From the NCBI GenBank assembly GCA_035353615.1, contig DAOPZY010000001.1, positions 185,169 through 249,168 of the forward strand: a DNA stretch of 64,000 nt, in the 5' to 3' direction. Below, piece by piece: positions 34,024-42,617 of this stretch. The DNA is from CAXXOK01 sp035353615 (GTDB lineage Bacteria; Bacillota; Clostridia; Christensenellales; Aristaeellaceae). Both the position numbers and the translations under genes were made by a program. How positions within the stretch are numbered: the stretch's first letter is position 1; each line of letters opens with the position of its first letter. The notes beneath the pieces were generated by a model that was not told the origin of the DNA, did no database searches, and saw only the letters and a program-made list of their open reading frames with translations.

Positions 34024-34062
34024 AAAACGCCGGGGAGGGCATCGCTCCCCCGGCGTTTTGTT
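34024..34062 (+). terminator. Terminator of the HerA-like ATPase gene
   Basis: AAAACGCCGGGGAG pairs with CTCCCCCGGCGTTTT across a 7-base loop, with one bulged C, followed by a T-rich end. It lies about 20 bases after the stop. Confidence 0.85.
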
Positions 34063-34074
34063 ATCAAAGAGGTG

Positions 34075-34385
34075 GGTCAAAGGATAAAATCTCCTGTCAG
34101 GTTCCAAGGTGAAACCCGCCGGGGTTTGAGCGTCACTCCAAAGCCCGATGCCACGGCATAGAAACCAAAGCAAGCGGTCAGCCCGCAGGATTTTAGACCG
34201 CTGACAAAGCGAATTGAGTGGTTAAGCCGCGCCGCATTGTGCCTTCGGCGCTCATGACGCTTACGTTGACTGCGTTGCCGCATAAGGCCTCCGGCGGGCA
34301 AGGGCTTTGTCCCTGCGCCCCACAAGGGTTTTGCCCTTGACGCATTTTCGCTGCGGCGAGGGTTTTTCAGCCGTCTGAGCCCACA
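34075..34385. repeat. Dispersed intergenic repeat, copy 4
   Basis: This copy fills most of the gap between the HerA-like gene and the CotH-like gene. Its left part (TCAAAGGATAAAATCTCCTG, TCAGGTTCCAAGGTGAAACC, CGCCGGGGTTTGAG) matches 42298-42350 (TCCCTTGTCAGGTTCCAGTGGTGAAACC, GCGGGGTTTG). Its right part (GCCTCCGGCGGGCAAGGGC, TTTTGCCCTTGACGC, ATTTTCGCTGCGGCGAGGG, TTTTTCAGCCGTCTGAGC) matches 8430-8521. Confidence 0.7.
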
Positions 34386-34413
34386 GGGCTAAGAGCCGCG
34401 CGGCATGGCAATG

Positions 34414-36150
34414 TTACGGGGTTGTTAATGTCAGCGGCCACGCGCCGTTGAGGAACGCCATGCGCGCGGAAATGAAGGTTTTCAGGTATGTAATGTTTTC
34501 CTCATAATTTACGCCGGTTTGCGCGACGCGGGCCTTGCTGTTGAACACCGGCCAGCGCACAAAGTTCATGGCTGCGCACGCTTCGATTTGCGAAGCGTAT
34601 TCATCCAGCGATAAAAGCGTGCCGCTTTCATCCTTCCGCTGGCCCAGAAGCACTTCCAGCGCGGGGGCGAATACCGTCTGATACATCTGCGCCACGGCCT
34701 TCTGAAAATCCGCGTGCCCGTATAACGTTGGGAAAAGGTAATAGTTCTCCCCCGTATCGCAATTCACCAGAAATGTGGCGGGGTTCAGCGTATCGTCCCC
34801 TTTGTGGGTTGCATAGTTGCCAAGGGACGCGTCATAATCCCACGCAGGGCCCGCAAAGGCGACCGCGCTCTGTTCGTCGGCAGGCTTATAGAAAAACAGG
34901 CTGGAACGGTTTGCGTCGCGGTTTTTCAGCACTTCTTCCAGAATGTATTTCTTCACCAGAGAATCCATGTCCACAAATTCGCTGTAATGCTTTCCGCTGG
35001 CGGGGTCAATGCCATCCTCGGCATGGATTGCGTTTTCAAACCCCTGATAAAAAGCGGAAATGTAGGATATCTGGGCGGCGGACGCGGCTTCCGGTTCCTT
35101 CACCACCACAGCCTGACCCCGGCGGGTCACAAAACCGCTTAACTCGTCGGAATAGCGCATTTTATAATCCAGCTCAAACAGGTATCCGCCGGTGATATCG
35201 TCAGGGTCCGTGGGAATCTGGAAGCCTTTTTGCGTGGCGAGCCGGTAGGTATTGTAGCCGTAGCGCTTGTAGCTGTCCAGCGCCGCGTCGTTCAGCTTTT
35301 CCGTCGCCTTGCCCAAATCCGCGATATCAACTCGCGTGTCGCCTATTTCCACTTTTTCGCAAAGCAGATACGCTCCCAGGTAATCATTGTTCACATACAG
35401 ATCGACCGTTTGCGATTCCGAGGTGTACTCAAGCCCGGCAGCGCGCGCCAGATCAAACGCGATTTTATTACGTAAAAGCGAGTTGTCCCGAAAATCCGCC
35501 AGCAAAATCCACGTTTTCGCCTTGCCCATGCCGCACAGATCGGTACCCTTCTCCAGCTTGATCTGATAGGCTTTTTTGTTGAGCGCAAAGGTGGCGTTAC
35601 CGCGCCCCTTGATGTGCAGAAGCGCGCCGTCGTAAACGGTATCCCCTTCCGCGCCGGTCATGAGCATGGCGCCGGTTTCCGCATTGCCTTTTCTGCGGTG
35701 GATATAATCCAGCGAGCCGGATTCGGTGTTAATAAACAGCGAAGGAACGCTGGAGGAGCGCATCAGCCGAACCGGATAGGATTTTTCCCCCAGTTGCAGC
35801 GTAAAGCTGTCCTGCTGGAGCAGCCACGAAGCGTCCGCGCCGTTTTCAAGCGCTTTGCCGTCCGCCGTTGCGCTCTGCGCCCCTTCAAACCACAGGTGCA
35901 GCGTTTGCGTATGACCGGGCAGGAACAGATAATAGGCTTTTTCATCCGTAGAGTACCACCAGCGGATGGCCTCGGGGATCTTGGTTGCGCCATCCTCCAG
36001 GGTCAGCGTATCGCCAAGGGTCGCGTACAGTTGCGGCTGATTCTGCTCGCCCAGCGCGGCAGGCGCCAAAAAAAGCATCCCAAGCAGCGCAAGCGCGCAG
36101 ACTATCAGGATTCTACGGGTTATTCTTCCTAGCCTGGTATCGGTACGCAT
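34414..36150 (-). CDS. Secreted CotH kinase family protein
   Basis: A 578-residue exported protein with an N-terminal signal or anchor (ITRRILIVCALALLGMLFLAPAALG). Residues about 30-165 form an uncharacterised beta-rich region. The CotH domain follows, with IKGRGNATFALNKKAYQIKLEK, MGKAKTWILLADFRDNSLLRNKIAFDLAR, VDLYVNNDYLGAYLLCEKVEIG and GPAWDYDASLGN (metal-binding D pair). CotH in Bacillus phosphorylates spore-coat proteins, and related domains occur in secreted clostridial proteins. The substrate is not evident here. CGGAGGCC lies seven bases from the ATG. The gene is monocistronic with its own promoter. Confidence 0.9.
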   Translation of the reverse strand: MRTDTRLGRITRRILIVCALALLGMLFLAPAALGEQNQPQLYATLGDTLTLEDGATKIPEAIRWWYSTDEKAYYLFLPGHTQTLHLWFEGAQSATADGKALENGADASWLLQQDSFTLQLGEKSYPVRLMRSSSVPSLFINTESGSLDYIHRRKGNAETGAMLMTGAEGDTVYDGALLHIKGRGNATFALNKKAYQIKLEKGTDLCGMGKAKTWILLADFRDNSLLRNKIAFDLARAAGLEYTSESQTVDLYVNNDYLGAYLLCEKVEIGDTRVDIADLGKATEKLNDAALDSYKRYGYNTYRLATQKGFQIPTDPDDITGGYLFELDYKMRYSDELSGFVTRRGQAVVVKEPEAASAAQISYISAFYQGFENAIHAEDGIDPASGKHYSEFVDMDSLVKKYILEEVLKNRDANRSSLFFYKPADEQSAVAFAGPAWDYDASLGNYATHKGDDTLNPATFLVNCDTGENYYLFPTLYGHADFQKAVAQMYQTVFAPALEVLLGQRKDESGTLLSLDEYASQIEACAAMNFVRWPVFNSKARVAQTGVNYEENITYLKTFISARMAFLNGAWPLTLTTP

Positions 36151-36211
36151 CGTATCGGCCTCCGATATGTGTTATTTCCCAACATGGTCCCAAAATTCGG
36201 ATATGCTTACG

Positions 36212-36240
36212 ATTATAGGGAAAACATCGTTAAAAATCAA
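36212..36240 (-). promoter_or_regulatory. Promoter of the CotH-like gene
   Basis: On the minus strand TTGATT (36235-36240), a 17-base spacer and TATAAT (36212-36217), about 60 bases upstream of the start. Confidence 0.75.
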
Positions 36241-36415
36241 ACAGCGTGGTCGCTCAACCGGGTGAATCGCAAAGAAACTCCGGGTTGCCCGGTCTAAACG
36301 GCCCTTTGTGTGAAATTCGCGTAAAGTCTTGTTTTTCAAGGCTTTATACGCCAATGTCCAAAAAAGTAAACCGCTTTTCCACACGCCTTTTGGCACGCGT
36401 GTTGCCTTCAAACGT

Positions 36416-36450
36416 AAATATACCAATGGTCTTTCACCATTGGTATATTT
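36416..36450. terminator. Perfect 14-bp inverted repeat, likely bidirectional terminator
   Basis: AAATATACCAATGG (36416-36429) pairs perfectly with CCATTGGTATATTT (36437-36450) over a 7-base loop. It lies 78 bases past the THUMP-methyltransferase stop (minus strand). The surrounding 36151-36527 is more AT-rich than its flanks and has no convincing gene. An operator or repeat-element role is also possible. Confidence 0.6.
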
Positions 36451-36527
36451 TACATTGATTACGCAACAGCCGCAGCAATTCTGTCCGGCACGCCGGCCGG
36501 CCCCGCGTTTCTTCAGCGGCAATCCAT

Positions 36528-37649
36528 TCAGCGCGTTCCATCCCCGAAAAGGAAAAATTCACATTCCAGCCGACCGTTATACAGCCGGCGTTTGTGCGAG
36601 CAACGGCGGCCAAAGTAGCGTTCCAGCGACGGGTCGGAGGCAATCAACCCAAGCGACCAACCCGGATGGCGGCTCAGCAGCCGCCCCAGCTCACGGTACA
36701 GGTCACGGCAGCTTTCCTGATCGCTCAGCCGCTCGCCATACGGGGGATTGCACAGAAATACGCCGTTTTTCTGCGGCAGCTGCAGGCGGCGAAGATCCTC
36801 CGCTTCCACGGGTATGCGGTATTCAAAGCCAGCCTGACGGATATGCCGGTTGCACAGGTCGAGGGCTTCGCCGTCAATGTCGCTGCCGCCAATATCAAAT
36901 GGAGTTTCCGGCTGATAAAGCGCGGCGGCCTCTTTCCGGAAGGCGTCCATCGCCGGTTTGGGCATGAAGCCGTACCGTTCGCACGCAAACGAGCGCGTCA
37001 AACCGGGCGCGCGCCTTGTGGCGCGCATGGCCGCTTCAATCAGCAGCGTACCCGTGCCGCAGCAGGGGTCATACAGGGGCTGTTCCGGCCTCCACTGCGA
37101 AAGCTCCACCAGCGCTGCGGCAAGCGTTTCCCGCAGGGGAGCTTCGCCGTTCCAGGTGCGGTAACCGCGGCGGTTGAGCGCGTCGCCGCTCATGTCCAGC
37201 GTTACGCGCAGCCGATCCGTGTGAATGGCAACCTCCACCGGGTACGGAGCGCCGGTTTCCGGCAGGGTGGAAACGCGCAGTCGATCCATCAGCCGGTTAA
37301 CAATCGCTTTTTTCGCCACCGCCTGACAGTCGCGCACGCTCATTAACTGGCTGCGGACACATTTGCCGGAAACGGGAATGTTCGCGTCACGCGCAAGCAG
37401 GTTCTCCCACGGGATGCCGCTGACCGCCTGAAAAAGCTCCTCAAAGGTGCGCACTTCGCATTCGCACAGGATCATCAGCACCCGATCCGCCGTGCGCAGC
37501 CATAGGTTGGCCCGAAACGCGTCCGCCGCCTCCGCCTCAAAACGCGCGCCCCCCTGCTCCGCCTTCGCAGGCAGGCCCATTCGCCTGAGTTCACTTGCCA
37601 CAAGGCCCTCCAGCCCAAAAGCGGCTGTCGCCAAAAAAACGTATGTCAT
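36528..37649 (-). CDS. THUMP-domain 23S rRNA guanine-N2 methyltransferase (RlmK/L-like, YpsC type)
   Basis: A 373-residue SAM-dependent RNA methyltransferase. The start is the ATG at 37649, with GGAG upstream. The N-terminal ferredoxin-like and THUMP region (about 1-160) opens with TYVFLATAAFGLEGLVASEL. The methyltransferase core has LYDPCCGTGTLLIEAAM for SAM and FLCNPPYGERL as the catalytic N-P-P-Y motif for a base amine. Family members methylate N2 of guanine in 23S rRNA. Length and architecture fit the YpsC/RlmL-N branch, without the fused second methyltransferase of E. coli RlmKL. Confidence 0.9.
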   Translation of the reverse strand: MTYVFLATAAFGLEGLVASELRRMGLPAKAEQGGARFEAEAADAFRANLWLRTADRVLMILCECEVRTFEELFQAVSGIPWENLLARDANIPVSGKCVRSQLMSVRDCQAVAKKAIVNRLMDRLRVSTLPETGAPYPVEVAIHTDRLRVTLDMSGDALNRRGYRTWNGEAPLRETLAAALVELSQWRPEQPLYDPCCGTGTLLIEAAMRATRRAPGLTRSFACERYGFMPKPAMDAFRKEAAALYQPETPFDIGGSDIDGEALDLCNRHIRQAGFEYRIPVEAEDLRRLQLPQKNGVFLCNPPYGERLSDQESCRDLYRELGRLLSRHPGWSLGLIASDPSLERYFGRRCSHKRRLYNGRLECEFFLFGDGTR

Positions 37650-37850
37650 GGGTTCCACTCCTATCCTGATGGACGCCGTATCTCCGGCTCGCGCGTTTGG
37701 GCGCGCGCCAGTCACAGGCGGCTGTTGCCGTTAAACGCAAGGCCATGATCCGCAAGGTTCGCTTGTCAGCCGAACCGATTGCCCTTCAAACCACGGTTTT
37801 GGGGAAACGTCGCTTTTATTGTACGGTTCGCGCACGTAAAAGTAAATAGC

Positions 37851-37879
37851 TTTTCAAGCGAAGGGTTTTCGTGTAAAAT
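37851..37879 (+). promoter_or_regulatory. Candidate promoter of deoB
   Basis: TTTTCA (37851-37856), a 17-base spacer and TAAAAT (37874-37879), about 30 bases upstream of the coding start. The -35 box is weak. Confidence 0.5.
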
Positions 37880-37908
37880 AGCAGTATGGCAACAAAGGAG
37901 GCATGCGC

Positions 37909-39075
37909 TTGAAAAGAGTGTTTTTAATCGTGCTGGACAGCGTTGGCGCGGGAGAACTGCCCGACGCGGCACAGTATGGCGACGTAGGGGCGAGCACGCT
38001 CAAACATACGCTGAACGCGGAACATCCGTCCCTGCCGAACTTAGCGTCCATGGGCTTTGGTTACATTCCCGAAGTGCCCTGCGAACGGCCGGCAAACGCA
38101 GCCGGGGCCGTGGGGCGCGCCGCCGAGCGCAGCGCGGGTAAGGACACCACCACCGGCCACTGGGAAATGAGCGGCGTCATTCTGGAAAAACCGTTTCCCA
38201 CCTACCCCAACGGGTTTCCGGCGGACGTGATCGAAGCCTTTGAAAAGGCAATCGGCCGGAAAACCCTCGGAAATTATGCGTCCAGCGGCACTGTGATTCT
38301 GGATGAGCTTGGCGAGGAGCACCTGAAAACCGGCTACCCGATTGTGTATACCTCGGCGGATAGCGTGTTCCAGATTGCCGCCAATGAGGAAATCATCCCG
38401 CTGGAAACCCTGTACGACTGGTGCCGCATCGCGCGTCTAATGCTGGTTGGCAACCATGCCGTAGGCCGCGTGATTGCTAGGCCCTTTGTTGGGCAGCATC
38501 GGGGCGCGTTCACCCGCACGCCGCACCGCAAGGATTTCAGTCTGGAGCCGGTGGGGCGCACTTTGCTGGACGTGCTGAGCGACGCCGGCTATTTTACCAT
38601 GGGCGTGGGCAAAATCGAGGATATCTTCTGCATGCGGGGCATCCGCGAAAGCATCCACGCGGCCGGCAACCCCGCCTGCATGGAGGTTTGGCTGGATACC
38701 ATGAAACGGGATTTCGAAGGCCTTGTGTTTGTGAACCTTGTGGATTTTGATATGGTGTACGGCCATCGCCGTGATGTGAAGGGCTACGCCGCGGCGCTTG
38801 AGGCGTTTGACGCCGTGCTGGGCGAAGCCATGAAGCTCGCCCGCCCGGAGGATTTGATTCTGATTGACGCGGATCACGGCTGCGACCCGACGTTCACCGG
38901 CACCGACCATACGCGGGAGTATATCCCGATCGTTGCATGGTCGCCTGCCATGCGCACGGTTACGGACCTTGGCACGCGGGCAACCTATGCGGATATCGCG
39001 GCGACCATCGCGGAACGTTTCGGCCTGCCGGAGCGTTTCGGGGCCGAATCGTTTGCCGCGCAGCTTAATCAATAA
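37909..39075 (+). CDS. deoB: Phosphopentomutase
   Basis: DeoB interconverts ribose-1-phosphate (or deoxyribose-1-phosphate) and the 5-phosphate, feeding nucleoside sugars into central metabolism. I place the start at TTG 37909, seven bases after GGAGG, giving the usual KRVFLIVLDSVGAGELPD. An ATG at 37903 lies only one base from that site and would add two residues. Of about 388 residues, the alkaline-phosphatase-fold metal and phosphothreonine site shows as KDTTTGHWEMSG, with ADHGCDPTFTGTDHTRE near the C-terminus. The nucleoside phosphorylase gene follows after 12 bases. Confidence 0.95.
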   Translation: MKRVFLIVLDSVGAGELPDAAQYGDVGASTLKHTLNAEHPSLPNLASMGFGYIPEVPCERPANAAGAVGRAAERSAGKDTTTGHWEMSGVILEKPFPTYPNGFPADVIEAFEKAIGRKTLGNYASSGTVILDELGEEHLKTGYPIVYTSADSVFQIAANEEIIPLETLYDWCRIARLMLVGNHAVGRVIARPFVGQHRGAFTRTPHRKDFSLEPVGRTLLDVLSDAGYFTMGVGKIEDIFCMRGIRESIHAAGNPACMEVWLDTMKRDFEGLVFVNLVDFDMVYGHRRDVKGYAAALEAFDAVLGEAMKLARPEDLILIDADHGCDPTFTGTDHTREYIPIVAWSPAMRTVTDLGTRATYADIAATIAERFGLPERFGAESFAAQLNQ

Positions 39076-39087
39076 GGAGGGACCCTC

Positions 39088-39912
39088 ATGGCGGAACTGA
39101 CATACATGGAGAAAATCAATCAGGCGGCGGAGGCCATTGAGCGCGCCGTTGGCAAGGCGGATATCGCCATCGTGCTGGGCAGCGGTCTGGGCGATTACGC
39201 GGAACAGCTGACCGATGCAAAATCGATTGATTACAAGGATATTCCCAACTTTCCCGTATCGACGGTGCAGGGCCACAAAGGCCGCTGGCATACGGGCCTT
39301 TTGCACGGCAAACGCGTGTGCATGATGCAGGGCCGCTTTCACGCCTACGAGGGGTACGATATGCAGGATGTGACCCTCCCCGTGCGCGTGATGCAAAAGT
39401 TGGGCGTTCAAACCCTTGTGGTCACCAACGCGGCCGGTGGCGTCAACCTGGCGTTTCAGGCGGGCGATCTGATGCTGATTACCGATATCCTCAACCTCAC
39501 CGGGCGCAACCCCCTGATTGGCCCCAATCTGGATGCGTTCGGCCCCCGTTTCCCCGATATGACGCGCGCGTTGGATCGGGATTTGCAGCAGCTTGCGCTG
39601 GATACGGCCACCAAGCTGAACATTCCTTTGCAACAGGGGATTTACTGCTGGCTCAACGGCCCCACCTATGAAACGCCCGCCGAAATCCGCATGGTTCGCG
39701 TGCTGGGCGCGGATGCGGTGGGTATGAGCACCGTGCCGGAAATTATTGTAGCGCGGCACGGCGGCATGCGCGTGCTGGGCATCAGCTGCATCACCAACAT
39801 GGCGGCGGGCGTGCTGGATCAGCCCCTGAACCATGAAGAAGTGATGGCCATGGGCAACAAGGTCAAAGGCACCTTCCAAAACCTGCTGGATGGCATTATC
39901 CGGGATCTGTAA
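39088..39912 (+). CDS. Purine nucleoside phosphorylase (trimeric, PNP-I type)
   Basis: The enzyme phosphorolyses inosine and guanosine to base and ribose-1-phosphate, which DeoB then converts. The 274-residue protein carries IAIVLGSGLGDYAEQL at the N-terminus, VSTVQGHKGRWHTG (phosphate site), and MMQGRFHAYEGYDM. LVVTNAAGGVN follows, and the base-site region reads AVGMSTVPEIIVARHGG. These mark the trimeric mammalian-like class (PunA/PupG) rather than hexameric DeoD. AAGGAGGG precedes the ATG. It is cotranscribed with deoB and terminated by the hairpin at 40001. Confidence 0.95.
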   Translation: MAELTYMEKINQAAEAIERAVGKADIAIVLGSGLGDYAEQLTDAKSIDYKDIPNFPVSTVQGHKGRWHTGLLHGKRVCMMQGRFHAYEGYDMQDVTLPVRVMQKLGVQTLVVTNAAGGVNLAFQAGDLMLITDILNLTGRNPLIGPNLDAFGPRFPDMTRALDRDLQQLALDTATKLNIPLQQGIYCWLNGPTYETPAEIRMVRVLGADAVGMSTVPEIIVARHGGMRVLGISCITNMAAGVLDQPLNHEEVMAMGNKVKGTFQNLLDGIIRDL

Positions 39913-40000
39913 CCTGACCGGTTCCGCTTTTCTCCGGCGGGAAAAACCGCGTCGCCACGCGGCGGTAATAAGGTTGCGTTACGCATCAAAAGCGTAGTCG

Positions 40001-40043
40001 CCTCCCGCGCAGGCCCTCAACCGGCCCGGCGCGGGAGGTTTTT
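40001..40043 (+). terminator. Terminator of deoB-PNP operon
   Basis: CCTCCCGCGC (40001-40010) pairs with GCGCGGGAGG (40029-40038) and is followed by TTTTT. The loop is 18 bases. It lies about 90 bases past the PNP stop. Confidence 0.85.
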
Positions 40044-40112
40044 CGCGCCTTTCAGGGCGAGTTTCCGCCTGCGCCGTAAAACGCGCGGGCGGCGCAACCA
40101 CGACGGAGCCGC

Positions 40113-40141
40113 TTGTGTTTTAAGCAGGTTCAAGCTATAAT
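40113..40141 (+). promoter_or_regulatory. Promoter of the M50-scpAB operon
   Basis: TTGTGT (40113-40118), a 17-base spacer and a perfect TATAAT (40136-40141), about 48 bases before the GTG start. Confidence 0.7.
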
Positions 40142-40188
40142 AAACCGTGGTTTTTCCCACCCCAACCGATGAGAAACGAGGTTATACC

Positions 40189-40983
40189 GTGAATATACTG
40201 AACCGGCTGCAAACCTGGTGGAACTGGCTCACGACCGATCCTGTCGGGTTTATTGTGTATATGCTTTATTTTGCCGTAGCCGTGCTGTTAACCCTGATGC
40301 TGCATGAAATCGCGCACGGCTATGTCGCTTACCGCTGCGGCGACCCGACGGCAAAAATGCTCGGTCGGCTCACGCTGGACCCCCGCAAGCATCTGGACCC
40401 CATCGGTACCGTGTGCCTGGTTTTGCTGGGCTTTGGCTGGGCCAAACCCGTGCCCGTGAACCCACGCAATTTCCGCGGCAATTACCGCAGGGATGATTTT
40501 ATGGTGTCTGTTGCGGGCGTCGTAACCAATCTGACGCTGTTCATCATATCGCTGCTGCTGGCCACCCTGATTAACCCCCTGCTGTGGAAGCCGGAGGTGC
40601 TCCAGTACTACGGCGCGGCAGACCTTATTTCCACCGACGGCGTCGCCTTTGGCGCGATTGTATACGGAATGGTAGACAGCAGCCTGTTGCAGATTCCATG
40701 GCTGATCCATGTGCAACGTTTCCTGTTGCTCTTTTCCTCCATGAACCTGGCGATCGCCGTGTTCAACCTTCTGCCCATCCCGCCTCTGGACGGCTTTCAT
40801 GTGCTGAATGACCTGATTTTGAAAGGGAAATTGACCATGAACGCCCAGTTTTTCCAGATCGCGCAGATTGTGCTGCTGGTTCTGGTGTTCAGCGGCGCGT
40901 TGGGCGGGGTGCTGTCCGCCGTGACCGGCGAGGTGGAGGGCGGCGTGCTGCACCTGTTCCTGCTTATGGAAGGTGTGGCGTAA
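40189..40983 (+). CDS. Site-2 protease family (M50) membrane metalloprotease
   Basis: A 264-residue multi-pass membrane protein starting at GTG 40189, with a GAGGT ribosome site; the longer frame upstream overlaps the promoter. The zinc site HEIAHGYVAYRCGDPTAK lies in the first membrane segments, and the second half has NLLPIPPLDGFHVLND, the family NxxPxPxxDG motif. About five hydrophobic segments are visible. YwhC-like members are common in Firmicutes, and their substrate is unknown. It is translationally coupled to scpA: its stop overlaps the scpA start (GTAATGG). Confidence 0.92.
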   Translation: MNILNRLQTWWNWLTTDPVGFIVYMLYFAVAVLLTLMLHEIAHGYVAYRCGDPTAKMLGRLTLDPRKHLDPIGTVCLVLLGFGWAKPVPVNPRNFRGNYRRDDFMVSVAGVVTNLTLFIISLLLATLINPLLWKPEVLQYYGAADLISTDGVAFGAIVYGMVDSSLLQIPWLIHVQRFLLLFSSMNLAIAVFNLLPIPPLDGFHVLNDLILKGKLTMNAQFFQIAQIVLLVLVFSGALGGVLSAVTGEVEGGVLHLFLLMEGVA

Positions 40984-41720
40984 TGGCCATCTACATCCGG
41001 CTCAAGCAGTTCGACGGGCCGATGGACCTTCTTTTGCACCTGATCGGCAAGGCAAAGATTGATATCAAGGATATCTTTGTGAGCGAAATCACAGAGCAGT
41101 TTATTCAAGCGGTTCGGGACGCGCCGGACTTTGATCTGGAGGCGGCCAGCGAGTTTCTGGTCATGGCGGCGCTGCTGGTTGAAATCAAAAGCCGCGTGCT
41201 ATTGCCCAAACCGCCCAAAACCGAAGAGGAAGAGGACCCGGAGCAGGCGTTAATCGCCCGGCTCACGGCCTACAGGCAGTTCAAGGAAAGCGCGCAGAGC
41301 ATGGCGGATTTTGAGCAAACCGCCTTGCAGGTGTTCAGCAAGCTGCCGGAGGAAATTCCTCTGCCGCCCCCGACCCTTGAGATCGACGGCCTCACGCTGG
41401 ACGCGCTCTGGCTGGCCCTGCGCCGCATTGCCGAGCGTAAGCCCCGCGAGGATCGGGAGGTGGATTACCGCATGCGCGACATCCGCCGCGACTGCTACAC
41501 CGTCGAAGGCTGCATGGAAGTGATCGAAAGCCGCCTGAGCGTTGGCGTTGCCAGCTTTGAGGATCTGTTTGCTGGCGCTCCCGGTCGCGAAGAAATTGTA
41601 ACGCTGTTTATCGCGTTACTGGAATTGCTTAAACTGGGCCGCGCCTTTGTTACGCAGGATAGCGCGTTAGGCCCCATGACATTACATCCGGGGAGGCGAC
41701 AGACCGTTGGAGTTGAGTGA
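40983..41720 (+). CDS. scpA: Segregation and condensation protein A
   Basis: ScpA is the kleisin of the bacterial SMC condensin. The 245-residue protein opens with FDGPMDLLLHLIGKAKIDIKDI, the conserved SMC-neck-binding N-terminus. LVMAALLVEIKSRVLLP follows, then an acidic linker, and a C-terminal winged helix (FEDLFAGAPGREEIVTLFIALLELLKLG) that binds the SMC head. The gene overlaps scpB by 14 bases, as in most Firmicutes. The smc gene is not in this window. Confidence 0.96.
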   Translation: MAIYIRLKQFDGPMDLLLHLIGKAKIDIKDIFVSEITEQFIQAVRDAPDFDLEAASEFLVMAALLVEIKSRVLLPKPPKTEEEEDPEQALIARLTAYRQFKESAQSMADFEQTALQVFSKLPEEIPLPPPTLEIDGLTLDALWLALRRIAERKPREDREVDYRMRDIRRDCYTVEGCMEVIESRLSVGVASFEDLFAGAPGREEIVTLFIALLELLKLGRAFVTQDSALGPMTLHPGRRQTVGVE

Positions 41721-42261
41721 GGCGCCGCATATCATCGAGGCAATCCTGTTTATCTCAGGCGAGGCTGTGGCGGTGCCGGAGCTGGCGTTGGCGCTGGAAC
41801 TGAGCGAGCTGGAAACCATGCACGCCGTGGAGTTGTTGCAAAAAGAGTATGAAAGCCAAACGCGCGGCATCACCCTGCGGCGCTACGGCGATCACCTGAA
41901 GTTGGAAACCCGCGCCGAATACGCTCCCTATGTGGAAAGGCTTCTGCAGCCTGTGCAGCGGCAAACGCTCTCCCAGGCAGCCATGGAAACCTTGGCGGTT
42001 ATCGCGTACCGTCAGCCGACCACCAAGGGCGCGATTGAGCAGGTGCGGGGCGTGAAGTGCGATTACTCCGTGCAGTCTTTGCTGAACAAGGGACTCATTA
42101 AGGAAGTTGGGCGCAAGGAAGCGTTAGGCCGGCCAATTTTGTACGCCACAACGGATAAGTTTCTGGAGCATTTTGGTATAACGGATGTGCGCGAACTGCC
42201 GCCTTTGCCAAACATAACCGCGACAGAGCCGCCAACGGAGGAGCCGCCGCTGATTCCCTGA
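41707..42261 (+). CDS. scpB: Segregation and condensation protein B
   Basis: ScpB forms a dimer of tandem winged helices that binds the ScpA linker in the SMC complex. The 184-residue protein starts at TTG 41707 after GGGGAGGC, within the scpA end. Characteristic stretches are IIEAILFISGEAVAVPELA, GITLRRYGDHLKLETR, and TLSQAAMETLAVIAYRQPTTKGAIEQVRGV, then LGRPILYATTDKFLEHFG. A short Pro/Glu-rich tail ends the protein. Confidence 0.96.
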   Translation: MELSEAPHIIEAILFISGEAVAVPELALALELSELETMHAVELLQKEYESQTRGITLRRYGDHLKLETRAEYAPYVERLLQPVQRQTLSQAAMETLAVIAYRQPTTKGAIEQVRGVKCDYSVQSLLNKGLIKEVGRKEALGRPILYATTDKFLEHFGITDVRELPPLPNITATEPPTEEPPLIP

Positions 42262-42289
42262 AACCGGATTGAATCTTCCGTTCGGTCAG

Positions 42290-42580
42290 CGAAACCGGGT
42301 CAACGGATCAAGTCCCTTGTCAGGTTCCAGTGGTGAAACCTTAGCGGGGTTTGGGTGGAACCTCAAAGCCTAACACCGCAGCGTTAAAACGAGCGAACAG
42401 CCCGCAGGGCTGTCATGCTGGCGGGTTGCCGCATTGCAGCATTTTCATGATAAACCGGCCCTCCGCACAGCAACCGTGCGGAGGGCCGTCGCCTGCTCAA
42501 AAACCCTCGCCAAAGCGAAGAAAATGGGTCAAAGGCTTTGCCCTTGACCCATTTTCGCCGCGGCGTGGGTGGTTTTAACA
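42290..42580. repeat. Dispersed intergenic repeat, copy 5, with two hairpins
   Basis: The gap between convergent scpB and the FAD synthetase gene holds repeat blocks shared with copies 4 and 6. A 12-bp hairpin lies at 42457-42487 (GGCCCTCCGCAC / GTGCGGAGGGCC, 7-base loop). A second perfect 12-bp hairpin lies at 42521-42555 (AAAATGGGTCAA / TTGACCCATTTT). Either could end transcription from both sides. Confidence 0.7.
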
Positions 42581-42617
42581 AACCGTGTTCACGTTAACCG
42601 CTCAAGATGCCTGCGCG

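Noticed and set aside
32116..34173. A 685-codon reading frame opposite the HerA-like ATPase gene
   Set aside because: It is antisense to a gene with clear motifs, has no ribosome site, and is rich in His, Arg and Gly from reversed codons.
36172..36522. A 116-codon reading frame on the minus strand
   Set aside because: It has no ribosome site, runs through the perfect inverted repeat and ends in the gap. It may be part of a repeated element, but a real protein is not supported.
38437..39879. A 480-codon reading frame opposite deoB and the nucleoside phosphorylase gene
   Set aside because: It spans two well-supported genes on the other strand and shows no recognisable motif.
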